A stretch of DNA of 64,000 nucleotides from Sphingomonas sp. Y57 (GCF_001015195.1 NZ_LDES01000042.1:62001-126000); one strand, 5' to 3'; numbered from the stretch's first letter, positions 35,360 to 44,565 are shown. The notes: generated by a model not told the origin, from the letters alone. Made by a program: numbers and translations.

Positions 35360-36679
35360 TTATGAGCTGCAGGCCGGTCGCGGGTCTGCGATAGCGGAGT
35401 TCCAGGTCGCCCGCGCAAGCCAGGCCAGCACTGCCACGGCGACCAGCATCGCGGGAGCGACAACCAGCTCCATGGAAAGGCGCAGCGCCTGCGGGCCGAG
35501 TCCGGTGGACAGGGCGCCGACGAGCGTCGGACCGAGCCCCAGCCCGACGACGTTGATGAACAGCACGTAAAGCCCAGACACCTGCGCCCGCGCCGCCGGT
35601 GAAGTCGCTAGCTGGAGGAAAGCCGGCACCACCCCCATTGGCATCGACACGGCGAAATGAAGCCCTGCAACAACCAGCAAAAGGCCAATGGGACCGCTCG
35701 GCAACGCGAGGGCCAATGCGAATGGCAGGCCGAGAAGCGCCGCCAGCGCGACGACCCGCACATGGGCGTTGGAGGCTCCCGCCCGTAGCAGCGCGTCGGC
35801 GAGCCAGCCGCCCGCGAGCAGACCGATCGGACTGGCCGTCAGCACGACGAGCCCGTAACGGACGCCGATCACCTGGGCGGGCCAGTCGAATTCGCGGCCG
35901 AGCACCGTCGGCATCCACGATACCAGTGCGTAGCTGGTCATGATCACGCCTGACATGCCGACGAACAGCGGCAGGTACAGGCCGATCCGTGCTCTGACGG
36001 CCGCAACCATGGCGGGAAAGCCCGGCCTCTCCTCCGCTCCGCGGTCCGGTCCGCCGACGCGCGCAGGTTCGCGGATCATGCCGATGAGGACCAGGAAGAT
36101 CAGGCCCGGCGCGGCGATGGCGATGAAGGTCTGTTGCCAGGGCCGCAAGCCGCCCAGTAGCGGCAGTTCCGCCCCGCCTCCGCCGGTGAAGTAGCGATAG
36201 ACATAGCCGGTGATCAGCAGCGCCAGCCCGGCGCCGAGGACGCCGCCGACCTGGAACAGGCTGATGGCGCGGCCGAGCTGTTCGCGCGGGAAGCGGTCAT
36301 GGACGATCGAGTAGCTGGCGGGCGCGAGCCCTGCCTCCCCCGCCCCGACCCCGATCCGCGCGAGCAGCAGCTGCGGGAAATTGGCGGCAAGCCCGCAGGC
36401 CCCCGTTGCGACCGACCACATGGCGACGCCGATCATGATCGTGCCCTTGCGCGACCAGCGATCGGCAAGCCAGCCGAGCGGCAGGCCCATCACCGCGAAG
36501 AACAGGCCGAAGGCAATGCCCTGGAGCAGGCCGATCTCGGCATCGCTGATGCCCAGGTCGGCCCGGATCGGATCGACCAGCAACGACAGGCCGATCCGAT
36601 CGACGAAGGACAGGATCAGGGCGGCCATCAGCAACAACACGACGAGCCAATCCCTGATCCGTCCCTTTTCCATGTGCAT
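35360..36679 (-). CDS. MFS transporter
   Basis: 439 aa, about 12 hydrophobic segments. The major-facilitator A motif between helices 2 and 3 is GWLADRWSRKGTIMIGV. VDRIGLSLLVDPIRADLGIS at the start and GAGEAGLAPASYSIVHDRFP are typical of the spinster/anion-cation symporter branch that carries organic acids. GGAAGGACGA precedes the ATG. It lies 24 nt after hyuB and should bring the imported substrate through the inner membrane. Confidence 0.93.
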   Translation of the reverse strand: MHMEKGRIRDWLVVLLLMAALILSFVDRIGLSLLVDPIRADLGISDAEIGLLQGIAFGLFFAVMGLPLGWLADRWSRKGTIMIGVAMWSVATGACGLAANFPQLLLARIGVGAGEAGLAPASYSIVHDRFPREQLGRAISLFQVGGVLGAGLALLITGYVYRYFTGGGGAELPLLGGLRPWQQTFIAIAAPGLIFLVLIGMIREPARVGGPDRGAEERPGFPAMVAAVRARIGLYLPLFVGMSGVIMTSYALVSWMPTVLGREFDWPAQVIGVRYGLVVLTASPIGLLAGGWLADALLRAGASNAHVRVVALAALLGLPFALALALPSGPIGLLLVVAGLHFAVSMPMGVVPAFLQLATSPAARAQVSGLYVLFINVVGLGLGPTLVGALSTGLGPQALRLSMELVVAPAMLVAVAVLAWLARATWNSAIADPRPACSS

Positions 36680-36703
36680 TCGTCCTTCCTGTTCCGTCCG
36701 GCC

Positions 36704-38443
36704 TCAGGCCGACAGTCGTTCGGCTTCGGCAGCCTTGGCCTCGCCATAGGCGGCGCGCACAGCCGCCCGTGTCACCCGGCCCTGGCGCAGGTCGGCAGCG
36801 ATTGCGGCCGGATCGCGCGCCTGCGGGTCGCCAAAGCCGCCGCCGCCGGGCGTCTCGATCCGCACCGACTGGCCCGGCGCCAGGACCAGACGGGGCTGGT
36901 TGGCCGGTATCTCATGTTCACCGGGGGCTCCCCGGTCGCGGATAATATGCGCCACCGCCCCCTTGCTGCCACCGAACACGCCATCGGCTGGAATGATCGT
37001 GCCTTCGCTGGATGCGTAGCAGAAGGTGTCGTCGTCCAGGGCGCGGATTTGCCGCGCGATGCCCATGCCGCCGCGCCATTGCCCGGCACCGCCGCTGTCG
37101 GTGACGAGGCTATATTCGTCGACCACGAGCGGATACTCGTTCTCCAGCGCCTCCGCCGGCAGGTTGGATGAATTGGTGATATGGACATGGGTGCCGTCGG
37201 CGCCGTCATGCCCGGCTCGCGCACCGGCGCCGCCGCCGATCGTCTCGACATAGACATAAGTGCCCGGCCGCCGCCGGCTGCGGCCGGAGAAGACCATCGC
37301 CGGCATCGCGTCGTTGCTCGCCGCCATCACCCGTTCGCGCGGCAGGAAATGGGCAAAGGCCCCGATCACCGAGGCCGCGACCCGCTGCGCGGTGTTGGAG
37401 CGCATGCCCACCGCCGCCGGGAAGGTCGGATTGGTGATGGTTCCCTCGGGCGCGCGCATCGTGATCGAGGCGAACATCCCCTCATTGGCCATCAACTCCG
37501 GGTCCAGCATGGTCTTGACCGCATAATAGACGCTCGCCAGCATCGCGCTCCGCGGCATGTTGTAGCTGCCGCGGCACTGCGGCCCCGATCCATCGAAGTC
37601 CACGGTCAGATTGTCGCCCTCGACGATCAGGGTCGCGCGGATCGCCACCGGATCGCCGCCGAAGCCGTCATCGTCGAGATAGCAGACATGGCTGCCGGTG
37701 CCGTCCTCGAGCGCGGCGATGCGGTTGCGCAGCCGGCGGGCGGTATAGGCGAGGATGTCCTCGATCGACTGCTCGACCGCGTCGATGCCGAGCTGGCGGA
37801 CCAGTTCGAGCATGAGCTGCGCGCCGCGCTCATTGGCGGCAATCTGGACCTTGAGGTCCGCAACCCGGTCGGCCGGTTCCCGGCTGTTCTGGGCCAGCAG
37901 GGTCAGCAGCCCGGTGTCCAGCTCGCCCTCGCGGACGATGCGAACCAGCGGGATGCGGATACCTTCCTCGAACACCGTCCGTGCGGTCGGGGAGACCGAG
38001 CCCGGATAGGTGCCGCCGACGTCCGAATGATGGCCGATGTTCGCCGCGAAGAAGCGGCAGCGCCCTTCCCAGAAGATCGGCGTGACGATGGTGATGTCGG
38101 GGGCGTGGGTACCGCCCGCCAGATAGGCGTCGTTGCAGATGAAAACGTCGCCCTCGCGAACATTGTCGACGCCATAGTCGCCCAGCACGGTTTCGACCCC
38201 GCCCGACAGCGACCCGAGGTGCATGGGGATGTGCGCGGCCTGCGCGATCAGCCGCCCCTTGCCATCGAACATCGCGACCGAGCAGTCCTTGCGTTCCTTG
38301 ATGTTGGGCGAGAAGGAGGCCCGGACCAGCCGGTTGCCCATATCTTCGGTGATCGAGAGCAGGCGGTTGGAGAAGACCTCCATCGCGATCGGATCGAACA
38401 ACTGGCCCTCTGCCTTGCTGATCGGGGAATCCCTGTCTGCCAT
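36704..38443 (-). CDS. Hydantoinase B/oxoprolinase-family subunit
   Basis: 579 aa, the usual length of HyuB-type subunits (about 520-590). It begins with DPIAMEVFSNRLLSITEDMG and contains FSPNIKERKDCSVAMFD, FICNDAYLAGGTHAPDI and, near the end, IETPGGGGFGDPQARDP, the glycine-rich box of the family. With HyuA it forms an ATP-dependent amidohydrolase (5-oxoprolinase, N-methylhydantoinase) or, in related enzymes, a carboxylase (acetone, acetophenone). The start lies 12 nt after hyuA. Confidence 0.94.
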   Translation of the reverse strand: MADRDSPISKAEGQLFDPIAMEVFSNRLLSITEDMGNRLVRASFSPNIKERKDCSVAMFDGKGRLIAQAAHIPMHLGSLSGGVETVLGDYGVDNVREGDVFICNDAYLAGGTHAPDITIVTPIFWEGRCRFFAANIGHHSDVGGTYPGSVSPTARTVFEEGIRIPLVRIVREGELDTGLLTLLAQNSREPADRVADLKVQIAANERGAQLMLELVRQLGIDAVEQSIEDILAYTARRLRNRIAALEDGTGSHVCYLDDDGFGGDPVAIRATLIVEGDNLTVDFDGSGPQCRGSYNMPRSAMLASVYYAVKTMLDPELMANEGMFASITMRAPEGTITNPTFPAAVGMRSNTAQRVAASVIGAFAHFLPRERVMAASNDAMPAMVFSGRSRRRPGTYVYVETIGGGAGARAGHDGADGTHVHITNSSNLPAEALENEYPLVVDEYSLVTDSGGAGQWRGGMGIARQIRALDDDTFCYASSEGTIIPADGVFGGSKGAVAHIIRDRGAPGEHEIPANQPRLVLAPGQSVRIETPGGGGFGDPQARDPAAIAADLRQGRVTRAAVRAAYGEAKAAEAERLSA

Positions 38444-38455
38444 GGTCTGCTATTC

Positions 38456-40498
38456 CTATTCGAAGATCGAAACGATGAGGTTGCCGAGCGGATCGACCGT
38501 CACGGTCTGGCCGGGCTGGACGATGAGGGTTGAGCTCATCTCCTCGATGATCGCGGGCCCCGCGAAGGTGCGCCCGATCGGCAATTGTCCGCGGCGGTAG
38601 ATCGACGTCTCCACCCATCCGGCGTCCTTGCCGAAATAGACCGGGCGGCGTCCCTTGACGGCATCGAGACCGGGGACGGGAACCGGCGCCGAAACCGGCA
38701 CGCGCGCGACCCGGCCGATCGCCTGGATGCGGCAGTTGACGATCTCGACCGGGCGGTCGGACACGTCATAGCCATATTCCTGGACATGCTGGCGGCGGAA
38801 ACGCTGGACCATGTCATCCAGCCCGTCCTCGCGGACGTCGTCGAGCGGCACCGAGACCTCGAAATTCTGGCCATCGTAGCGCGCGTCGACCATGATCCGC
38901 AGCTGACGGTCCTCCTCCGCGACACCTTCGCGGACCAGCCAGGCGGTCGCCTCGTCGCGCATCTCGCCGAGTACGGCACAGACGCGGCGCCAGGACTGTG
39001 CGCCGGCCAGGCTCAGTTCGCTGCGGACGAAGTCCATGTTGATGTCCGATAGCAGGATGCCGCGCGCGCACAGCGTCCCCGGTTCCTGCGGCACCAGCAC
39101 GGTGCGGATCCCGCAATCCTGGGCGAGGTCACAGGCATGGAGCGGTCCCGCCCCGCCATAGGCGAATAGGGCGAAGCCGCGGATGTCGTGGCCCCGCTCG
39201 GTCGAGACCGCGCGAATTGCGCGGCTCATATTGGCGTTGGCGATGCGCAGGATGCCATAGGCGGCCTCTTCGACGGACAGGCCGAGCGGCCGGGCGATCC
39301 GTTCCTCGATCACGGCGCGGGCCGCGGCGGCGTCGACCGGGAGGCGCCCTTCCAGCAGCGCTACAGGATCGAGACGCCCAAGCACGATGTTCGCGTCGGT
39401 GATCGTCGGCTCGGTGCCGCCGCGGGCATAGGCGACCGGACCGGGCGCGGCCCCGGCGCTGCGCGGACCGACCTTCAGCGCACCGGCGTCATCGATCGCG
39501 GCAATGCTGCCACCGCCCGCGCCGATGACGTGGATGTCGATCATGGGCGTCTTGACCGGATAGTCCGCAACCAGCCGGTCCGATGCGAACAGCGGCTTGC
39601 CGTTGACGATGACGGAGACATCGGTTGACGTACCGCCGACATCAAAGGTGACGAGGTCGGGGAAATTGGCCACGCGGCCGATCTCTGCCGCACCGATCAC
39701 CCCTGCCGCTGGACCCGACACGCAGGTGCGAACCGGAATCTCGCGGACTGTCGGAACCGACATCAGGCCACCGTTCGAATGGACGGTGTTGAGCTCGCCG
39801 GTGATGCCGAGATCGCCAACCCGCCCGAGCAGCCGTTCCAGATAGGTGCCCATGCGCGGGCCCATATAGGCGTTGAGCACGGTCGTGGACATGCGCTCAT
39901 ACTCCCGGAATTCAGGCAGTACGTTCGACGACAGGCTGACATAGGCATCGGGCAGGATCGCGCGGACGATCTCCCCGGCGCGGCGCTCGTGGTCGGGACG
40001 GCGATAGCTGTGCAGGAAGCAGATCACCACCGCGCCGACCCCGGCTTCGCCGAGCTTGCGGGCGGCCTCTGCGACCTGTTCCTCATTGAGTGGAACCTCG
40101 ACGGTGCCGTCGGACAGGGTCCGCTCGTCGACCTCCAGGCGCAGGTCGCGCGGCACCAGCGGGGTCGGCCGGCCGATCGAATAGTCGTAGAGATGCGGGC
40201 GGGTCTGGCGGCCGATCTCCAGCGTGTCGCGGAAGCCGCGCGTCGTGATCAGGCCGGTCAGCGCGCCCTTCCGTTCGATCACCATGTTGGTGGCGACTGT
40301 AGTGCCGTGGCCCAGATGGCGGACCAGCGCCGGATCGATCCCATGGTCGGCGATCAGCGCCGACAGACCCGCGCCGATCGCTTCGGACGGATCATGCGGT
40401 GTCGAAGGCACCTTGAAATAATGGACCGAGCCGCGCCCTTCATCGAGCATGGTGAAGTCGGTGAAGGTCCCGCCCACGTCGAACCCAATGCGATACAT
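38456..40498 (-). CDS. Hydantoinase A/oxoprolinase-family ATP-binding subunit
   Basis: 680 aa. The N-terminal Hydant_A_N ASKHA domain starts RIGFDVGGTFTDFTMLDEG with HGTTVATNMVIERKGA. VTFDVGGTSTDVSVI and IGAGGGSIAAID mark the central hydantoinase A domain, and FALFAYGGAGPLHACDLA follows. It binds ATP and activates the carbonyl of the substrate. It is the first gene of a same-strand series hyuA-hyuB-MFS-receptor-RraA and is divergent from a LysR gene across 309 nt. The substrate is not predictable from sequence. Confidence 0.94.
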   Translation of the reverse strand: MYRIGFDVGGTFTDFTMLDEGRGSVHYFKVPSTPHDPSEAIGAGLSALIADHGIDPALVRHLGHGTTVATNMVIERKGALTGLITTRGFRDTLEIGRQTRPHLYDYSIGRPTPLVPRDLRLEVDERTLSDGTVEVPLNEEQVAEAARKLGEAGVGAVVICFLHSYRRPDHERRAGEIVRAILPDAYVSLSSNVLPEFREYERMSTTVLNAYMGPRMGTYLERLLGRVGDLGITGELNTVHSNGGLMSVPTVREIPVRTCVSGPAAGVIGAAEIGRVANFPDLVTFDVGGTSTDVSVIVNGKPLFASDRLVADYPVKTPMIDIHVIGAGGGSIAAIDDAGALKVGPRSAGAAPGPVAYARGGTEPTITDANIVLGRLDPVALLEGRLPVDAAAARAVIEERIARPLGLSVEEAAYGILRIANANMSRAIRAVSTERGHDIRGFALFAYGGAGPLHACDLAQDCGIRTVLVPQEPGTLCARGILLSDINMDFVRSELSLAGAQSWRRVCAVLGEMRDEATAWLVREGVAEEDRQLRIMVDARYDGQNFEVSVPLDDVREDGLDDMVQRFRRQHVQEYGYDVSDRPVEIVNCRIQAIGRVARVPVSAPVPVPGLDAVKGRRPVYFGKDAGWVETSIYRRGQLPIGRTFAGPAIIEEMSSTLIVQPGQTVTVDPLGNLIVSIFE

Positions 40499-40807
40499 TC
40501 ATCTTCCCTCTGGCAAGCGATCGGGCATTCTTAACCCGTCGCGAGACGGCGCATCACGCCCACCGGATGACACCCTCGATCGCCTATTGAGTAGCGTCGC
40601 CCTTTTGCGGGCGGCCAACGCGATTTTCCGATGGAATGCGATCAGCATTTGTAATCGCGCCCGGAAAATGGGTGCGGATGGTGGGTGCAAAGCTGCGCCG
40701 ATCGACTTTCATCGGAAGAAACGATTGGGTCGGTCGCCCCCCTGTCCGGCTATGGTCCGGACGGATAGAATAGCTGTCGCAAGCGACGGAGCGGGACGGG
40801 CGAGCGG
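40499..40807. other. 309-nt divergent intergenic region hyuA / LysR
   Basis: It has no gene. It must carry the promoters of hyuA (left) and the LysR gene (right). The only clear structures are nested inverted repeats at 40623-40669, listed separately; I cannot place -35/-10 boxes with confidence. Confidence 0.6.
40623..40669. promoter_or_regulatory. Nested inverted repeats, candidate LysR operator
   Basis: The outer arms are ATTTTCCG (40623-40630) and CGGAAAAT (40662-40669), a perfect 8-bp match. The inner dyad is AATGC-GATCA-GCATT (40635-40649), centred almost at the same point. They sit between the divergent hyuA and LysR starts, the usual site for LysR recognition and activation elements. 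Confidence 0.45.
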
Positions 40808-41743
40808 ATGAACACACGATTCCTGGAGACCTTCATCTGGCTGGCACGGCTGAAGAGCTTCAGCCGCACCGCAGAAAAACTGCATGCGAGCCAGCCTGCC
40901 GTCTCGGGACGCATCGTCGCGCTCGAGGAATTGCTGGGGGTCACTCTCTACGAGCGCAATTCCAAGGGATTCGAGCTGACCGCCGCGGGCCGCCGGGTAC
41001 TCGACCGCTGCGAGCGGATCGTCGAGCTGTCGAACGAACTGAAGTCGATCGCTTCCGAGGACAATGTGCTGGGCCGGCCGGTCCGTATCGGCGCATCGGA
41101 CGTGATCACGCTGAGCTGGATGAGCGATCTCGTCGCTGTCCTGGGCAGCAAATATGTCGATTATCAGTTCGATATCGTGACCGACAGCGCCAACAATCTC
41201 AGCCGGATGCTGATGGCCGACGAGATCGACATCGCCCTGATCGCCAACAACATCGACGCCAATCGGATCGTCAACGCACCACTGTGCAATTATCGGATCG
41301 AATGGCTCGCCAACCCGCGCCGCTTCGACGTCACCAAGCCGATCAACATCGAGCAGCTTTGCGAACTGCCGATCATCATGCCGCCGCCCGGAACCCCTGG
41401 CCACACCTGGCAAGTTGAATATCTCAAGCGGCACAACCCCAACTACTCGCCCGACCGGCCGTCCCCGCTACGCATCTCGTGCGGCTATTCGCCAGCGACC
41501 GGTATCCAGATGGTGGCGCAGGGTTTCGGCGTGCTGCCGGTGCCGGTCCTTCTGGCGCGGCCGTGGATCGCCTCGGGCGAGGTCGCCCCGCTCAAGGTCA
41601 AGGAAAGCTTCCCGGCCTGGGCGATGAACGCCTGCTACAAGTCGCCGCCGACGATCCCGATCATCGTCAGCCTTGTCGAAACCGCGCAGGCGGTCGCCAA
41701 GGCCTATGCCGATCGGCGCGGTGGCGCGGACTTCTGGCCATGA
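40808..41743 (+). CDS. LysR-family transcriptional regulator of the hyuAB cluster
   Basis: 311 aa. The winged helix-turn-helix is LETFIWLARLKSFSRTAEKL with ASQPAVSGRIVALEELLGV. The effector domain covers about residues 92-295. Divergent placement from hyuA suggests control of the hyuA operon. The stop overlaps the frame of the next MBL gene by 4 nt, so regulator and hydrolase are likely made from one mRNA. Confidence 0.93.
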   Translation: MNTRFLETFIWLARLKSFSRTAEKLHASQPAVSGRIVALEELLGVTLYERNSKGFELTAAGRRVLDRCERIVELSNELKSIASEDNVLGRPVRIGASDVITLSWMSDLVAVLGSKYVDYQFDIVTDSANNLSRMLMADEIDIALIANNIDANRIVNAPLCNYRIEWLANPRRFDVTKPINIEQLCELPIIMPPPGTPGHTWQVEYLKRHNPNYSPDRPSPLRISCGYSPATGIQMVAQGFGVLPVPVLLARPWIASGEVAPLKVKESFPAWAMNACYKSPPTIPIIVSLVETAQAVAKAYADRRGGADFWP

Positions 41744-41763
41744 CCCGCGAAGGACGACCGATC

Positions 41764-42690
41764 ATGCCGCACGATCCCGCCCTTGCCCGCGCTATCGCGC
41801 AGGTCGGAGCCCCCGCCCCGCACCGTCCGGAGATCCGGAGCTTCTTCGATCCCGCGACTTCCACCATATCGCATGTCGTCCACGATCCCGGCAGCCGCGA
41901 GGCCGCGGTGGTCGATCCGCTACTAGGCTATGATCCCGCGTCGGGACGAACTGATAGCCGGCCTGCGGACGCCATAGCTGCTTATGTGCAGGCGGAGGGG
42001 CTACGCGTGGTCTGGCTGCTCGAAACCCATGTCCATGCCGACCACCTGTCCGGAGCCCCCTATCTGCAGGAGCGCCTCGGCGGTCGCATCGCGATCGGCG
42101 AGCATATCTCGGCGGTACAGACCAGCTTTGGCCGCCTGTTCCGGTCGGGCCGCGAATTCGCCGCCGACGGCTCGGATTTCGACCGGCTCTTCGCCGATGG
42201 CGACGGCTTCCGCATCGGTGGACTGGAGGCCACCGTCCTCCACGTCCCGGGCCATACACCGGCTTGCGTTGCCTATGTGGTGGGTGATGTCGCCTTTGTC
42301 GGCGACACGATGTTCATGCCCGACTATGGCACCGCCCGCGCCGATTTCCCCGGCGGTGACGCCCGCCAGCTTTTCCGCTCGCTCCGGCGCATCCTGAAGC
42401 TGCCGGGCCACACCCGGCTATTCATGTGCCACGACTATCTGCCCGAGGGGCGCGACAACTACCAGTGGGAGACGACGGTCGAGGCCGAGCGGCACGGCAA
42501 CGTCCATGCGCGCGACGGTATCGGCGAGGATGCGTTCGTCGCGATGCGTGAAGGCCGCGATGCCGGCCTGGCGGTGCCCCGGCTGCTGCTGCCCTCGATC
42601 CAGGTCAACATGCGTGCCGGCCATCCGCCGGCTCCTGAGGACAATGGCATCCGCTATCTGCGGATCCCGCTCGACGCTTTCCCGGCCTAG
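41764..42690 (+). CDS. MBL-fold hydrolase, persulfide dioxygenase (ETHE1/Blh)-like
   Basis: 308 aa from the ATG at 41764, with GAAGGA about 9 nt upstream; an ATG at 41740 overlapping the LysR stop is possible and adds 8 residues. The metal motif is ETHVHADHLSGA, followed by LHVPGHTPACVAYVVGD and FVGDTMFMPDYGTAR. This glutathione-persulfide dioxygenase/glyoxalase II-like group oxidises GSH persulfide to sulfite. There is no rhodanese domain. Why it sits with a LysR gene beside hyuAB is unclear; a sulfur-containing substrate is one idea. Confidence 0.85.
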   Translation: MPHDPALARAIAQVGAPAPHRPEIRSFFDPATSTISHVVHDPGSREAAVVDPLLGYDPASGRTDSRPADAIAAYVQAEGLRVVWLLETHVHADHLSGAPYLQERLGGRIAIGEHISAVQTSFGRLFRSGREFAADGSDFDRLFADGDGFRIGGLEATVLHVPGHTPACVAYVVGDVAFVGDTMFMPDYGTARADFPGGDARQLFRSLRRILKLPGHTRLFMCHDYLPEGRDNYQWETTVEAERHGNVHARDGIGEDAFVAMREGRDAGLAVPRLLLPSIQVNMRAGHPPAPEDNGIRYLRIPLDAFPA

Positions 42691-43050
42691 TCAGCGGCGG
42701 CGCAACCGTTCCACGGTCAGTGCCACTCCCAGCGCGACGAGGATCGCGGCGCTATCGGCCACCCAGTCCCACACGCTCGCGTCACGCCGCAGGGCGGGGA
42801 TCGCCTGGGTCAGCTCTATCAGAATGCCGAACAGCGAAAGGGCCGCCGCGAGCCGCCAGGCCGGCAGCGAACGATAGCCGGCCCGCCCCAGCAAGGTAAG
42901 AACCAGGAATGCCGCGACATGATTGACCTTGTCGCCCGCCCCGAGGCTCGGAGCCTGGTCTGCCGGCATGATTGCCAGGCCGTAGACGACCACCAGCGTC
43001 AGCCAGAAGACGGGTGCCTTGAAGCGGCGATAGAGGTCGATCAGCGCCAT
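42691..43050 (-). CDS. VanZ-like membrane protein
   Basis: 119 aa from the ATG at 43050; upstream sequence is the rpmE terminator, so longer starts are rejected. There are four hydrophobic stretches: APVFWLTLVVVYGLAIMP, KVNHVAAFLVLTLLG, LAAALSLFGILIELTQAI and VWDWVADSAAILVALGVALT. The DKVNHVAAF and IELTQ...D-x2-AD-x3-I pattern is typical of VanZ-family proteins, whose function is unknown outside glycopeptide resistance. Its stop abuts that of the MBL gene. Confidence 0.8.
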   Translation of the reverse strand: MALIDLYRRFKAPVFWLTLVVVYGLAIMPADQAPSLGAGDKVNHVAAFLVLTLLGRAGYRSLPAWRLAAALSLFGILIELTQAIPALRRDASVWDWVADSAAILVALGVALTVERLRRR

Positions 43051-43063
43051 CCACTGCCCCGAA

Positions 43064-43092
43064 ATGAAAATGGCCGGGCTAAACCCGGCCAT
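43064..43092 (-). terminator. Rho-independent terminator after rpmE
   Basis: On the minus strand ATGGCCGGG-TTTAG-CCCGGCCAT is a 9-bp perfect stem followed by TTTCATTT, located between the rpmE stop (43121) and the VanZ-like start. Confidence 0.75.
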
Positions 43093-43120
43093 ATCCACGT
43101 CCGAATGTTCGGAACCAAGC

Positions 43121-43357
43121 TTACTTCTTGCCGAGCGTGAGCCCGCCGAAGCGCTTGTTGAAGCGAGCCACCTGGCCACCGGCATCGAGGAGCTGCGACT
43201 TGCCGCCCGTCCAGGCCGGATGCACCGACGGATCGATGTCGAGCTGAAGCGTGTCGCCGGCCGAGCCATAGGTCGAGCGGGTCTGATAGGTGGTTCCGTC
43301 GACCAGCTGCACCGTGATGGTGTGATAGTCGGGGTGGATATCTTTCTTCATCGTCAT
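43121..43357 (-). CDS. rpmE: 50S ribosomal protein L31 (cysteine-free type)
   Basis: 78 aa, beginning [18 protein letters not shown] and ending [15 protein letters not shown], clearly L31. No cysteine is present, so it is the zinc-independent type. GGAG lies 4-5 nt before the ATG at 43357; a second in-frame ATG is at 43351. A terminator-like hairpin ends about 10 nt before the start codon, so expression may need read-through or a promoter inside the hairpin leader. Confidence 0.95.
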   Translation of the reverse strand: MTMKKDIHPDYHTITVQLVDGTTYQTRSTYGSAGDTLQLDIDPSVHPAWTGGKSQLLDAGGQVARFNKRFGGLTLGKK

Positions 43358-43367
43358 CTGGCTCCAG

Positions 43368-43392
43368 AAAAATGGCTGGTTTCCGACCAGCC
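43368..43392 (-). terminator. Terminator of the fabZ operon, or attenuator in the rpmE leader
   Basis: On the minus strand, GGCTGGT-CGGAA-ACCAGCC is followed by ATTTTT. It lies 60 nt after the fabZ stop and 11 nt before the rpmE ATG. It can end the long fabZ-containing operon. If rpmE transcription starts upstream of it, the same hairpin would act as an attenuator. Confidence 0.7.
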
Positions 43393-43451
43393 GGGAAGCG
43401 AAGCGGCGCCTCTACAGCTTCGGGCCCGATAAGGCAAGCGAAGGAGATCTG

Positions 43452-43925
43452 TCAGTCGCTGGGCGGGTCTGCGATCATCGCGGTGAAATTGGCCTGGGCA
43501 GCGAGCTTGTCGCCGATATAGGCCTTGCCCTCGAACTTGCAGACGCTGCCGCGCTTCTGCGCGAAGGCGACTTCCAGCCGAAGCAACACGCCGGGCTCGA
43601 CGGGTGTCCGGAATTTCACTTCGTCGATCGTCATGAAATAGACGAGCTTGCCCGAGCCGGCGAGGCCGAGCGACTCCACGGCAAGCACGCCCGCGGCCTG
43701 CGCCATCGCTTCGACGATCAGTACGCCGGGCATGATAGGGCGACCGGGAAAATGGCCCTGGAAGAAATTCTCGTTGATCGTGACGGCCTTGACCGCCGTG
43801 ATCCGCTCGTCGACCACCAGCTCCTCGACGCGATCGACGAGGAGCAGCGGGTAACGATGCGGCAGCGCGGCCATGACCCGCCGGACGTCCAGCGGGCCAA
43901 GGATCTTCGGTGCGTCTTCGCTCAT
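43452..43925 (-). CDS. fabZ: 3-hydroxyacyl-[ACP] dehydratase FabZ
   Basis: 157 aa with the hot-dog fold. Catalytic His58 is in [14 protein letters not shown] and Glu72 is in [24 protein letters not shown] is near the start. It dehydrates 3-hydroxyacyl-ACP in fatty acid elongation. It follows ompH after 10 nt. In LPS producers fabZ usually stands between lpxD and lpxA; neither is present here. Confidence 0.97.
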   Translation of the reverse strand: MSEDAPKILGPLDVRRVMAALPHRYPLLLVDRVEELVVDERITAVKAVTINENFFQGHFPGRPIMPGVLIVEAMAQAAGVLAVESLGLAGSGKLVYFMTIDEVKFRTPVEPGVLLRLEVAFAQKRGSVCKFEGKAYIGDKLAAQANFTAMIADPPSD

Positions 43926-43935
43926 CGAGGGACGA

Positions 43936-44565
43936 TCAGCGTCCCGCCGGGGCGGCAGCCTGTTCGGACTGGCCCGGCTGCCAGTTGGCCGGCGGGGTGA
44001 TCGAGACGCTCGGCACCAGCGCGTTGAGCTGGGTCACGACGTCGGGAGTCAGGTCCGAACCGCCCTGGACGGCAACGACCGCCTCCGGCCCGATGACGAG
44101 GCCGATCTTCTTCGCGGTCATTGCGGCCTTGAGCGCCTGCTCGACCTTGGCGCCGATCTGCTCCTTCACATAGGCCTGCGGACGCGCGATGGGAGCGGCA
44201 AGGCGCTGCAGCTCGGCCTGGGCTGCCTGGCCCTTCTGCTGGAAGGCTGCGATCTTCGCCTCGAGCGTCGCCTTGGGCGTCGCCGGGTTCTTCTGCAGGT
44301 TCTCGATCTCGGTGCGGAGCGGGGCGAGTTCGCCCTGCAGCGCGGTCTGACGGGTCTGCAGGGCGGTGAACTGCGCCTTGTAGGTGGTTTCCATCTGGCT
44401 CATCGCCGTACGATAGGCGGCCGAGTTGGAGACCGCGCCTTCGAGGTCGACGACCGCGACGCCGGTGTTGGCGGCCGCCGGCGCCGCAGCGGCCTGGGCA
44501 TTAGCCGCGACGGGAAGGAGCGCGAGAGCAGCCGCGCCGGCCGCCGTCTTCAGGAAGGATTTCAT
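43936..44565 (-). CDS. Periplasmic chaperone OmpH/Skp family
   Basis: 209 aa. The signal peptide is [20 protein letters not shown], followed by an Ala/Pro linker and [19 protein letters not shown], the usual beginning of the Skp body. Next come long helical arms ([20 protein letters not shown]). It holds unfolded outer-membrane proteins for BamA, whose gene overlaps its start by 1 nt (TGATG). Confidence 0.9.
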   Translation of the reverse strand: MKSFLKTAAGAAALALLPVAANAQAAAAPAAANTGVAVVDLEGAVSNSAAYRTAMSQMETTYKAQFTALQTRQTALQGELAPLRTEIENLQKNPATPKATLEAKIAAFQQKGQAAQAELQRLAAPIARPQAYVKEQIGAKVEQALKAAMTAKKIGLVIGPEAVVAVQGGSDLTPDVVTQLNALVPSVSITPPANWQPGQSEQAAAPAGR

